A stretch of DNA of 64,000 nucleotides from assembly GCA_038503065.1 (NCBI GenBank), contig JBCAMK010000014.1, positions 1,426,001 through 1,490,000 of the forward strand, given 5' to 3'. The notes under the pieces are model-generated. The model saw only the letters and a program-made list of their open reading frames with translations. It did no database searches and had not been told where the DNA came from. Source of the stretch: Paragyromitra xinjiangensis (Eukaryota > Ascomycota > Pezizomycetes > Pezizales > Discinaceae). Of this stretch, positions 21,748-32,310 are shown one piece after another. Both the position numbers and the translations under genes were made by a program. Each line of letters begins with the position of its first letter. Within the stretch, counting starts at the first letter, position 1.

Positions 21748-22769
21748 AGCCTGGTGGATTTGCTCGCCAAAACCTCCACCTAAAATGAAAACTCAATCAA
21801 CCAATTGCGGCTTCAGCCTGTAGGGCTTTTTTGGGCCTCAGGAATACAGCGCACAGGTTGGTTTTTTGGGCCGCAGTGTGGTTGGGTGGCAATATCGTAC
21901 TTTTACAATATTAGTATATCAGAGCATGCAGCTCTAATGGAGCAAGCTGCACACACCCAACCACAATAGTTCATGAGTGCGGTCAATATGTACAAGAGGG
22001 TTTTTGCCCATAGAAATCGATTCCTACAGTCAAATTTGAGGTGCAATAGACCTCTACAAACGCCAAGGCGCGCCAAGCAATATCAACAAAAGTTACCAAT
22101 ACTCAATTTCACACCTAACCAAGCAGTGTAGGGCCTGTGGTCCTACAGGAATCGATTTCTCTGGGTCAAGATACCCTTATTCAATAGGGGCAATAAGTAT
22201 GTTCATTGTACCGCAGTGTGAGGTGTGCCTTTTATAGAGTAAGCAGTTTTAGTGTTCATCCATGACTAGAAATATCACAGCTACAAATAGGGCAACAGAC
22301 CCTGCAGTATATTACGTGCACTTGATACTCCTATTGAATAGGGGTATTTTGACCCATAAAAATTGATTCCTGTAAGACTGCAAGCCCTACACTGCTTGGT
22401 TGGGTGTGCAATTGAGTATTTATAACTTTTGTTGATATTGCTTGGCATGCCTTGGCATACTTTGACATTCATAGAGGTCTGTTGCACCTCAAATTTGACT
22501 GTAGGAATCGATTTCTATGGGCAAAAACCCTCTTGTACATATTGACCACACTCATGAATTATTGTGGTTGGGTGTGCGCAGCTTGCTCTATTAAAGCCGT
22601 ACTGCTAGCCACCAGATTCTCAATTTTCTATCAATCTAGGCTGCGGCCCGAAAAACCAACCTGCACGCTATGATCCTGAGGCCCAAAAGAGCCCTACAGG
22701 CTGAAGCCGCAATCAGTTGATCGAGTTTCAATTTCAGGTGGAGGTTTTAGCGAGCAAATCCACCAGGCT
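21748..22769. mobile_element. Foldback palindrome with about 440-bp arms
   Basis: Left arm 21748-22189 and right arm 22330-22769 are reverse complements along almost their whole length; the outer ends read AGCCTGGTGGATTTGCTCG and its complement. Shared landmarks in mirror order include TGCGGCTTCAGCCTGTAGGG, GTCAATATGTACAAGAGGG and AAGCAGTGTAGGGC. The loop is about 140 bp with no coding region. The right end lies about 200 bp before the ATG of the kinase/ankyrin gene, so the element sits in its promoter region. A possible wider element (21652-22855, TAGCCTCG ends) encloses it. No target duplication was found. Confidence 0.75.
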
Positions 22770-22967
22770 ATAGGAGCGAGAATCTATTTGTGGCTATCTG
22801 TGGCGCATAATGTGGCGCACCCGCCAACGAACATACAGCCTGGCGAGCGAGGCTACTATCTCATAGCTTCAGCACAATCAACCACAACTTTTATCAAAGA
22901 CGACTGTATCAACGACAGCTGTATCACCACTCACAAGGACTTGATCTAGAATAACTGAAGGCAACTC

Positions 22968-25900
22968 ATGGCGGCTCTTATTCCAAAGCTAGAACACTAT
23001 AAGTTAGAAACGGAGTTTGGCGACGGTTATGTGGTGCATACCACATATGAATGGGAGTTTTCGTCGAGGCAAGGAAAACGGTCGACATGGAAGGCTCAGA
23101 AACAGATCGGCTCTGGCGGGTTTGGGAGTGTATGGCTTGAGGAGGAGGACGAGAAGAAGGGCCAACTTAGAGCGGTAAAGACGCTCGATCGGGGGTCATT
23201 GGCGGGGGTGGGTTTCTCGCAGGAGCTGCTAGCTTTGGTTAAATTGAAAGAGGCAAGTGCTCCTAGGTATTACACGCCATTACTTGCGGGCTAATGGAAG
23301 AGGTCTATATAGTACGAAGATCTGTTCGTAAAATTCCTGGGTTGGTATGAAAACCAGCATACTATATTTCTCGCGATGGAATATATTGAGCACGGAGACC
23401 TGAGCGAGTATATCAAAGACCCCCAAAAAGGACGAGTGGAGGCCCAAGAGATTACCAGGCAGATATTGGAAGGGCTAGAGGTTCTACATGAAAAGGGGAT
23501 CTGCCATAGAGATCTCAAGCCACAGGTTCGGTGCCTAAACTCCTACTGATTACTTTCAGACTCGTTTGCGTTTCAGAAGGAAAGGTGTTCATTTCTTGTG
23601 GGACTCCCGTAGGGAGAAGAGGAAGTTCTTCCATGGGATCTTGGGTTCGTCTTTGCATCTAGTACACCCTGAACCTTGTATCGTTCTTAGGACAAATTGA
23701 CGTCGTCAAATGTCTCTACGAGGAAACTAAGGAATTTGGTGTACTCGCTCATGGCAAGTGCTCCCACGCTGTGTTCAAGATACCATGGGGGAAATTCTAT
23801 TTTTTTCACGATGCCATGATGCGCCACCGCTCCCATGCATAGTGGAGTTCCCCTCTCTTAATATCCTTTTAGAGCAGGTCATGTGTGCCAACCACATATT
23901 AGATGCTTACTCACATAATTGCTCACAGAATGTTCTCATCGCGTCTCCCGACCCTATCTGGGTGAAAATTGCCGATTTCGGGGTTTCCAAACGGGCAAAG
24001 GGCACCGTTTTACGGACCCAGTGTGGGACTCAAGGCTACATTGCTCCAGAGCTACAGGGGGCACTCTCTCGACATGTTAGGGGAAGGGAGCTCACCAATG
24101 CGTTGGATATGTGGTCATTAGGCTGTCTAGTGCACGAGCTCTTGGCATCCCAAGTGCCGTTCCTCGAAAGCGATGAACCTGAAGGGACCTCAGAGTTTTT
24201 TGACTCAAGCTTCGGTTGCACATGGGAGCCTGAATTTGATATGGGTGCCTTTTTTGCATATTGTGAGGGTAGGACTGAGTTTCCGGTTGAGGCATTACAC
24301 AACTCCGGGGCAAGCGGGGAAGCAATAGATTTTGTCAAGAGATCGTTGACCGTGATACCTGCGGCCCGACCGACAGCAACCGATGCCCTTCAGGATCAAT
24401 GGCTCGCAAAGGATAGATACAAAAGCGAGTGGTATGACGACCTGACACGCGAGTTTTCGGTCTTGGGGGTGGATTTAAACCTGGGAATCGGAGATAAGGA
24501 GAAGCGCGTATTGATAAAAAAAAGACATCAAGAAGATATCGTTCAATTTCTTCCCCCTTCGGCGCGGCACAGATTTGCAGATCTTCTCGAGCAAGCTATT
24601 GTGAAGGGGCTTAACACCGTGATGTTAATGCTTATGAAGTCACCTAGCAGCGAATCGATTGACAATTCAAAATGGGCACAGCTATTACATCTGGCAGTCC
24701 AGAATAGGCTGGTTGAGACCACGAAACTGCTGTTTGCCAATAAGATAGATGTTGACTTGGATATTCTTGTCGATGGCCAAGTGCTATTTCAAGTAGCAAT
24801 TGAGAGTGGGGATATCGCGATGGTAAAGCTACTCTTAGAGAATAGAGCCAATATAAGCCTCGGAGCTCTAAACCCACTAAAACGCGCAGCTGGAAACATG
24901 CAGATGGATGTAGTGAGGTTGCTTTTGGACTCTGGAGTCGAAATCGATGGCGAAGCAGTTACTCGGAAAGCCCGACGAGCATTGCAAGTAGCGGCTAAAG
25001 AGGGCAATATCACCATGGTAAAGCTCCTGTTGGATAATCATGTCAATGTTAATTCCAACGGAATGGAAGGTCGGAAAATATTAGAATCCGCGGTTAGCAG
25101 TGGGAAGGTCGACATGTTTAAGGTTTTATTCGAAGTGAAGGCAAACGACGATGCGGTAGAATATGGCTGGAGCGCATTGCAGACCGCAGCTAGGGAGGGA
25201 CATATCGATGTAGTGAGAAAGCTCTTGGGTTATGGAGCTGAAGTCAACGCTGGAGCAGCTGTTCAAAGTGGCGGTCGTACAGCATTGCAAGCGGCAGCCG
25301 AGGGTGGGCATATCGACATGGCAAAGTTGCTCTTAGCCAATAGGGCAAATGTCAATGCTGGACCAAGCTCACAAAATGGCCGGACAGCATTGCAAGCGGC
25401 AGCCGAGGGTGGGCATATCGACATGGCAAAGTTGCTCTTAGCTAATAGGGCAGACGTCAATGCTGAACCAAGCCGTGAATATGGCTGGACAGCACTGCAA
25501 GCGGCAGCCAAGGGTGGGCATATCGACATAGCAAAGTTGCTCTTAGCTAATAGGGCACACGTCAATGCTGAACCAAGCCGTGAATATGGCCGGACAGCAC
25601 TGCAAGCGGCAGCCGAGGGCGGGCATATCGACATGGCAAAGTTTCTCTTAGCCAATAGGGCACACGTCAATGCTGAACCAAGTCGTGGATATGGCCGGAC
25701 AGCACTGCAAGCGGCAGCCGAGGGTGGGCATATCGACATGGCAGAATTGCTCTTAGCCAATAGGGCACACATCTATGCTGGACCAAGCTGGGGAAATGGC
25801 CGGACAGCACTGCAAGCGGCAGCCGAGGGTGGGCATATCGACATGGCAAGGTTTCTCTTAACCAATAGGGCAGACGTCAATGCTGAACCAGGCCGTGAAT

Positions 25901-27036
25901 ATGGCCGGACAGCACTGCAAGCGGCAGCCAAGGGTGGGCATATCGACATGGCAAAATTGCTCTTAGCCACTGGGGCACACATCAATGCTGAACCAAGCTG
26001 GGAAAATGGTCGGACAGCACTGCAAGCGGCAGCCGAGGGTGGGCATATCGACATGGCAATGTTGCTCTTGGCCAAAGGGGCACACGCCAATGCTAAACCA
26101 AGCCGTGAATATGGCCGGACAGCACTGCAAGCGGCAGCCGAGGGTGGGCATATCGACATGACAAATTTGCTCTTAGCTAATAGGGCAGACGTCAATGCTG
26201 AACCAAGCTCACAAGATGGCCGGACAGCACTGCAAGCGACAGCCGAGGGTGGGCATATCGACATGGCAAAGTTGCTCTTAGCCACTGGGGCACACATCAA
26301 TGCTGAACCAAGCTGGGGAAATGGCCGGACAGCACTGCAAACGGCAGCCGAGGGTGGGCATATCGACATGGCGAAGTTTCTCTTAGCCAATAGGGCAGAG
26401 GTCAATGCTGAACCAAGCCCGCGAAATGGCCGGACAGCATTGCAAGCGGCAGCCGAGGGTGGGCATATCGACATGGCAAAATTGCTCTTAGCCACTGGGG
26501 CACACGTCAATGCTGAACAGAGCTCGCGAAATGGCCGGACAGCACTGCAAGCGGCAGCCGGGGGTGGGCATATCGACATGGCAAAGTTGCTCTTAGCCAA
26601 TAGGGCAGACCTCAATGCTGCGCCAAACTTCCAAAATGGCCGGACAGCACTGCAAGCGGCAGCCGAGGGTGGGCATATCGACATGGCAAAGTTGCTCTTG
26701 GCCGGTGGGGCAGACGTCAATGCTGAACCAAGCTCACAAAATGGCCGGACAGCACTGCAAGCGGCAGCCGAGGGTGGGCATATCGACATGGCAAAGTTGC
26801 TCTTGGCCAATAGGGCAAATGTCAATGCTGAACCAAGCTCGCAAGATGGCCGGACAGCATTGCAAGCGGCGGCCGAGGGTGGGCATATCGACATGGCAAT
26901 GTTGCTGTTAGATCACAAGGCGGATGTCAACGCGAAAGCGAGCGGGCGCTTCGGTCCCACAGCATTGCAAGCAGCATCCGAACATAGGCATACCGATATA
27001 GTACGGTTGCTTAATGAAGCGGGTGCCCTTAAATGA
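22968..27036 (+). CDS. Protein kinase fused to a long ankyrin-repeat array
   Basis: Three exons: 22968-23252, 23313-23525, 23929-27036, giving about 1201 aa. The first intron (60 nt) has a GC-AG boundary (GCAAGT...TATATAG) with branch site GCTAATG. The second is 403 nt. The kinase domain has the Gly loop IGSGGFGSVW (about 47-56), Lys71, Glu86, HRDLKPQ (Asp162), NVLI, ADFGVSKR (Asp182), GTQGYIAPE and ALDMWSLGCLVHELL, so all catalytic residues are present. Divergent ankyrin repeats follow, then 16 nearly identical 35-residue repeats (about 612-1168), for example GRTALQAAAEGGHIDMAKLL. It is likely a cytoplasmic Ser/Thr kinase whose ankyrins bind a partner or ligand; a recognition or allorecognition role is inferred from the repeat pattern. 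The codons from 23758 to 23928 are open but intronic in this model. The frame is intact, unlike neighbouring relatives. Confidence 0.85.
25266..26934 (+). repeat. Array of 16 near-identical 105-bp ankyrin units
   Basis: Sixteen consecutive 105-bp units, each coding 35 residues, with very high identity including silent positions. Differences cluster at residue 18-19 (KL, KF, EL, RF, ML), 22-24 (ANR, ATG, AKG, AGG), 26 (D, H, N, E) and 33-35 (REY, SQN, WGN, SQD, SRN). A diverged unit precedes the array and a half unit ends it. Similarity at silent sites points to recent unit exchange or expansion. Confidence 0.9.
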
Positions 27037-27816
27037 TGGTGAGTGGCGAGTTAATTCGTTCACAATATTCCACCCGCTTTCTTACACATATAGCAGCACA
27101 AGCAAACGTCGTAGGAACCCGCGCTGTCATTTGAAGGCCGCGCAAGTTACGTAGCCAACGACTCATCCACAGGAGGCTGGGTTTTCAGCTCAAAAGTTGC
27201 AGGGGAATAATGTACTGTTAGTGGGAGATGGAAAAGTAATCTTGGGTGAGTGTCTGTGGTTTTGAAGGCTATCAGAGGCATTCTGTTTTCTTTACATTTT
27301 CTTGTGGTAAAAGAGTCATCTACTATCTTTTGTTATTCAAAAAAATGAAATATTGAGTTTTTCACCCATGTACTACAGATATTAGCTAGTATATTCCGTA
27401 CATAGACCCAGAGTCCTTGAGGGAATAGACCTCAAAGCTGGCTCAAAGAATGTCACTCGACCACGAAAAGCCAGCACAGCCCCCAAACCCCTCCTCTCGA
27501 GGCTTCAATCGGTACTGCCAAAGGTCCCGCACTTCGCGCCTCTGCACCCTCCCAGGCTCTTACACCAGGCGCACAACCGCTGGCCACTTTCTTTACTACC
27601 CCAAAATGCAACTCTTTATCCCGTATCGAGTATACTAGATTCCTTGCTGTCCCATTTAAGATCCTCTAGCCAAGACATTTTTTCTACTGCAGGAGTAAAT
27701 TTGCTGTCCGAATGTCTTATTGTCCATGATCAAAAGTCTGCGTGTTCCCAGCGTAGCAACCGTAACCATCGCCTTTTTTTGCAAAAAAATAAAACCTTGT
27801 CAAAACTCAACCAATA
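27037..27816. other. No gene downstream of the kinase/ankyrin gene
   Basis: The 3' flank of the kinase/ankyrin gene. Open frames at 27450-27638 and 27644-27926 show no domain resemblance. No repeat ends before 27815. Confidence 0.4.
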
Positions 27817-28203
27817 CCGTATTTACTAGTCTCGTGCCCAGCCTCGTTGGCGCTAACCACTATCTGCGATCTTATCAGATCGGCGATTTAGGAGTGGTTG
27901 CCCACGACGTATTTACTGGGTTATAAGCAACTCATTTGAGGGTCAAAATAGAGTTTGAGACAAAGTCCGTGCCCGGTGGATGTAAAAGCACAGGCTTTTC
28001 CGCTAGTTCTTGCCCAAAGGGGTCTTTTGAGGAGACCAAAGTCCCAAAATGAACTCCTTGAGCCCGAGGGAGGGTCTGTGAACTTCTGATTTCGGTTCTG
28101 ATATCCATTTGAACATGCTCCCGGACCCCCGAGGAAAGGTGGCTGAAACAAAAACCTTATTTGGACTCTAAAATCCGAGTTGTTTATAACCCAGTAAATA
28201 CGG
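27817..28203. mobile_element. MITE with CCGTATTTACTGGG ends, copy 2, itself interrupted
   Basis: Second copy of the family at 15476, in opposite orientation. TA flanks it on both sides (27815-27816 and 28204-28205). Its left end is interrupted after CCGTATTTAC by an 81-bp element (27827-27907) plus a 9-bp duplication; removing these leaves 297 bp, matching the 295 bp of copy 1. No coding capacity. Confidence 0.8.
27827..27907. mobile_element. Short MITE with 9-bp duplication, nested in another MITE
   Basis: An 81-bp element starting TAGTCTCGTGCCCAGCCTCG, flanked by CGTATTTAC on both sides (27818-27826 and 27908-27916). Its left half is almost identical to the element at 36647. The right end (GGTTGCCCACGA) departs from the expected GGGCACGAGACTA, so it is truncated or rearranged, although the duplication is exact. 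The interior can fold through AACCACT...AGTGGTT. Confidence 0.7.
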
Positions 28204-28205
28204 TA

Positions 28206-28703
28206 TTTTCACAGGAAAAAACCTGAAATGATGGGTAATCGAACACAGAAAGAGATCACGATGTTTTTTTAGCGGAGTCCAATAGAGCCTACTGCCATCA
28301 TTACGCCGAGGAAGTAACTACGCATTAGGTAGTCATAGAGCTGGTGCTGTCTCATGCCCAGACTTGTACTTGGCGTTAAGGTTAAACAAGACTCCATAAT
28401 CTATATATATAAAATAAGGAAAAGAGCAGATTGCGGGCATCACCCTGCTAAACCATACTCATAGTAGCACCCAATCAAGAAAATTATGTAAGGGAAACTC
28501 AAGGCGCCAACAGTGACCTACATGTACATGTAATTAATTCTAAGTAATATATCATGGAAACTAGGGAGAGAAGCCAAGATATGGCGAGCTTTGCATGAAT
28601 GTAACGAGTGAAGAATACATGAGAAGTCTCTGGCGAGTATTTTAAAACCCCCAGCATTAGCTAAGCCCCACCCACTATCAGTCTTACTACTTAGCAAAAA
28701 AAT
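28206..28703. other. No gene seen
   Basis: AT-rich flank between MITE copy 2 and a truncated 5S copy. No coding region or repeat ends recognised. Confidence 0.35.
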
Positions 28704-28776
28704 GCGTTCAGTACCTAGGATTCCCACATAGTCACCCACTGCAGTACTAACCAGGCGATAAGATGCTTGTATATCA
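28704..28776 (-). pseudogene. Truncated 5S rRNA copy
   Basis: The minus strand carries the 3' two thirds of 5S rRNA: it matches the copies at 33786 and 59661 from the 3' end (TACTGAACGC) back to about ATACAAGCATCTTATCGCC, then diverges. A T-run follows the 3' end. Missing the 5' third, it cannot give a normal 5S. Confidence 0.65.
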
Positions 28777-28989
28777 GCGTGTCAGGATCGATCCCAGCTT
28801 AAAACGACTATAGGGAGCCCATTCTCCGATCCCTCTTATTTATACGTAGTTCCCACCTGAACGCTGTCTTCTCCACGCTGCAGTCCCGACAAGCTGCATG
28901 CCGCGACAAAAAGCCAGTCCCAGCCTGCGCACCTCTGGGGCTCTGCTAGCTATTCTAGGAACATGAAATACTTAAAGCATCCTCTCATA

Positions 28990-29290
28990 TGGTTCCGGTA
29001 ATCTAAAATGTGGACCAAACTAAGGCCATAGGCAACGCTCTTGGCGTTGGGTTAGGTTTCGTGGTTCCCTGGCGGCTTCTCCTGAACATGAACCGAAATT
29101 AGTTCTTAATGTTTCTGCTGCTCTATTTTTGTTGCTGAGCCTGTTTTCTTGGGATCGCGAGATATAACTCAAATAGTCATGGTTGTTCTGGTTCCTCAAC
29201 GCAATCTTCCTCGCAAAAATAACCTAACCTCGACGCCAAGAGCGTGACCTATGGCCTTAGCTCCGTCCACCTTCTAGATTACCAGAACCA
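28990..29290. mobile_element. 301-bp TA-flanked MITE with long inverted ends
   Basis: Inverted ends of about 70 bp begin TGGTTCCGGTAATCTAAAAT (left) and TGGTTCTGGTAATCTAGAAG (right, complement) and continue through CTAAGGCCATAGG and CACGCTCTTGGCG. TA flanks both sides (28988-28989 and 29291-29292). No coding capacity; mariner-type duplication. Confidence 0.75.
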
Positions 29291-29686
29291 TAACTATAAT
29301 TTACATGTGCTTCTTAGCGCGGTTACACTGCCCATAGTGTGATTACCCTCCCTTCCTTTCTTCCGTATATCTCCCTCACCCACCACCCCACCCCCCTACC
29401 TCCTACCTCCAAAGCAAACATCTCCTGCCTTGCAAATGGCACAGCCAAATTTACAGAACCTTTGCGATGCATTAGCAGCCGTCTCTAATGAGATATCTCT
29501 CATACCTAACCTGTCTATTGTGGACCTTGCAGAGCAGATAAGACAAATTCACCATATGCTACAGATAGTGCAGCAGGGGCAGCAACAAATTCGCCAGGAT
29601 TTCCTACGCTCGTATGTTGAAGTACCCATTTTTTTTTGATAACTAAGTAACTAATAACGGGTTCAGTGATCAGAATGACTTCACAA

Positions 29687-32310
29687 TAGGGATGCGACTT
29701 GTAAAAATACGGTCTTGTATTGTAATGTATTGTATCGTATTTTACAGTATTAAAGGGAAAAATACCGAAGATAAATTACAGACCAAATATAGAACAGGGT
29801 TAGGGCTAAAATAGCGATCAGAAAACGAAAATACCGGAGTTGAAGCGAGCAGTATTAGACACTATAGTGAACGACAGGTACATGCATGCGCCCAGGAGAA
29901 ACTACTCGAGCTCCCAAGACTCTATTTGCGGTATCTCTTCTACTTCATAACCTCCCAAAACGCGTCCTTGAATGACACTTTGTTCGTGATCCAATAGTAT
30001 TTCTTCGTGACACGGTCGCTTAGATGGGCGTTCAGTGCTCGGCGCAGGATAATTGTGAGCAAGGAGATGTTGTACTTGTAAAGTACTAGTAGTTGCCAGT
30101 GTTGTAGAATCAGAGTGCGGGGTTGAGGGTGAAGGTGGCGGTTGTTGATAATTTTCTTGATCAACTTCACGCTCAAAAAACCGATCTTCCAGCTGAAGTT
30201 CATCTTCATCGGTTAGGTCCTCCCATCGTTTAGGCTGGTCAACTTTGCGATCAAGAACTCGGCGATTCATGTAGAGAAATGTAAGTTTGTCAACACGCTT
30301 TGGATCCAAGCGATTCCTGGTTTTGTTGTGGATGAGATTTTGAGTTGAAAAAGACCTTTCGCTAGGAACTGAATTAGCTGGAGTACGAAAAAGTCGAAGA
30401 GCTATCATGCTTAATGTTGGAGCGAAGGGCTGCATAGCATGCCAGAAGGATATGGTGTTTTCAGACAGCCGCCAGGCATGGTTTGACGAAGAAAACCCAG
30501 CATATCGACCCCTGAAGTTGTAGAACTCATCTTCAGCTTTAAGAGCAAGATTTCGAGATGTTGAAACAGATTGGAAGAATTCAATGACAAGATTTTGCCG
30601 AGTGATTGTGGTAGGTGCTGCAACATTTTGAGGATTGAGGAAATAAGCTGCCCAGTGTAATGACCGTACTTGACGACTCATACGGGTGTGAAATAAAGGT
30701 ATAAGCTGAGCAACTTGAGGTTGACGATGGTCAGAAAGAGATCTGAGGTGTGCTTCAATAGTTAACCACCGTGCTGCCACATGTCCGAGATGAGATTTTT
30801 CGGATTCCGACATTTTTTGAGCTTCATGAATAGTGAGAATAACATCGCGTAAATCCTCCAAATCACACCAAAAGTTTCGGTCAAGGATGGTATCTTGTAT
30901 TTTTTTGTTAAGATCGGCACGAGGATCAATACTGTATTGTTTCAAAGCATCTTTATTGCGATAAACTGATTCAATCGCTCGTGCTTGTGTTCCCCACCTA
31001 GTGATAACTGATGCAATAAGTGCAGACTTTTTACCGTAAACCTCAAGTTGCTTTTCACGTAAAATGGAAAGCTGTTTCGGGGCTGAACGAAATGCTGTGA
31101 TTATTGAGGTTACTCGGTTGTGGATTTGTTGATAATGTTGCACGTTCAGGATATCGCTGATAAGTAGTTGAAGACCATGAGAATCGCAAGGTACGAATAA
31201 CGAGCGTGCCTGTAAAAGCCGTTGATCTTGGTCTAAAATTCTCCAAACAGCAAGCATTGTAGCACAGGTATCAGTTGCAAAACTATTAATTCGTTCCCAA
31301 TTTCCTTGCAATAGTTCGTGCAACTTGGCCATTAACCATTTTGCAATATTTTCCGCCGTAAAAGACATACTGCCAACATCTTCAGAACAATAATGGAATG
31401 TTCCACGGTCAGTGTTGATTGATAGATTAATTATCCGGTCTTTTGAGATATTCTCACTTTCGTCACAAATAATGTTAAGAAAAAAGTTAGTGCAAATTAT
31501 CTGATCCACCTCAGCTTTTACTGACAAATAAACCTCATCCAGCAAAGTTGTTGCTAAGGTTTTTCGACATGGTAGCTTATACGCTGGTGCAATAAATCGT
31601 GTATAGTCGAGAAAATGCTCAGAATGGACAATATCTAAAGCAATATTATTCATAAAGATAAACAACGACAACTTTTTGTCTGCTGCATGCTTTTCTGCTG
31701 AGGTGAGCTTCTGAACTGCGCCGAGGATAGATTGCTTTTTATCCGAAATTCCAGCTGATTCTGTGATAGAATTTGTATGTGCAAGTTTTTCCATTTGGTC
31801 CAGGTATATTTTGCAGCCTGCTAAATGCTCCCGCTGCCGAGTGGTACTTTTTGCAAATACTTGACTGCAAGCCTTGCATTTTGCAAGTAAACACTAGTTA
31901 AAAAGTTAAGACCTGACCCACCATTAACAAAATATTAATTTTACTTACTTTCCGTCCATCTTGTGGTGGTATTAACTCAAAAGCATCATGCACCTCTTGG
32001 TCTTTATTTCTCCCCATCTTTTTCCACAGGTTGTTCCAGGCGAGAGTGCCAAAAAAAACCCAAAGGTTAGTGTTGATAGTGCTCCCAACTTAACTTTCAA
32101 CCTTGCTATCACGATGATAATGAGGATTTTTTTCTGAGAGAAACGATGATGTTTTGTTGATTGAACGAACAGTCTATTTATATGTGCTGCCAAGACATAT
32201 TTTGCCGACTGTGTGCCTTGGCCTGTTCATGTATGTAATGTATTATTGATACGGTACCATACCTGTAAAATACGGTATTTTATTTAAAATACGTATTTTT
32301 CCCATCCCTA
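29687..32310 (-). mobile_element. Complete hAT transposon
   Basis: A 2624-bp element with terminal TAGGGATG at the left and CATCCCTA at the right, flanked by an exact 8-bp duplication CTTCACAA (29679-29686 and 32311-32318). Short inverted ends with 8-bp duplications define the hAT superfamily. It carries one intact transposase gene on the minus strand. Subterminal stretches are rich in ATACGGT/ATACGTA motifs on both ends, which could be transposase binding sites. Confidence 0.9.
29902..32017 (-). CDS. hAT-family transposase with BED zinc finger
   Basis: Two exons (32017-31949 and 31893-29902) joined across a 55-nt GTAAGT...CTAG intron give 686 residues. The N-terminus has a BED-type zinc finger (Cys29, Cys32, His46, Cys50; KCKACSQVFAKSTTRQREH). 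The centre has the RNase-H-like core (FFLNIICDESENISKDRI, FATDTCATMLAVW, FVPCDSHGLQLLISDIL). The C-terminus is the hAT dimerisation region (RLFRTPANSVPSERSFSTQN, NRLDPKRVDKLTFLYMNRR). It would bind the element ends in the nucleus and catalyse cut-and-paste transposition. Length is normal for the family and no stop or frameshift is seen, so activity is possible. Confidence 0.9.

Noticed and set aside
21652..22855. Foldback as a member of the 9-bp-duplication MITE family
   Set aside because: Ends resemble TAGCCTCG but the flanking nine bases differ (GCATTTCGC and CTATCTCAT), so the wider element is not supported; only the palindrome itself is reported.
25263..26894. Long minus-strand open frames (up to 373 codons, reading AMSICPPSAAACNAVRP over and over)
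   Set aside because: They are the antisense of the 105-bp ankyrin units; a repeat length divisible by three keeps the antisense frame open. No start context or domain.
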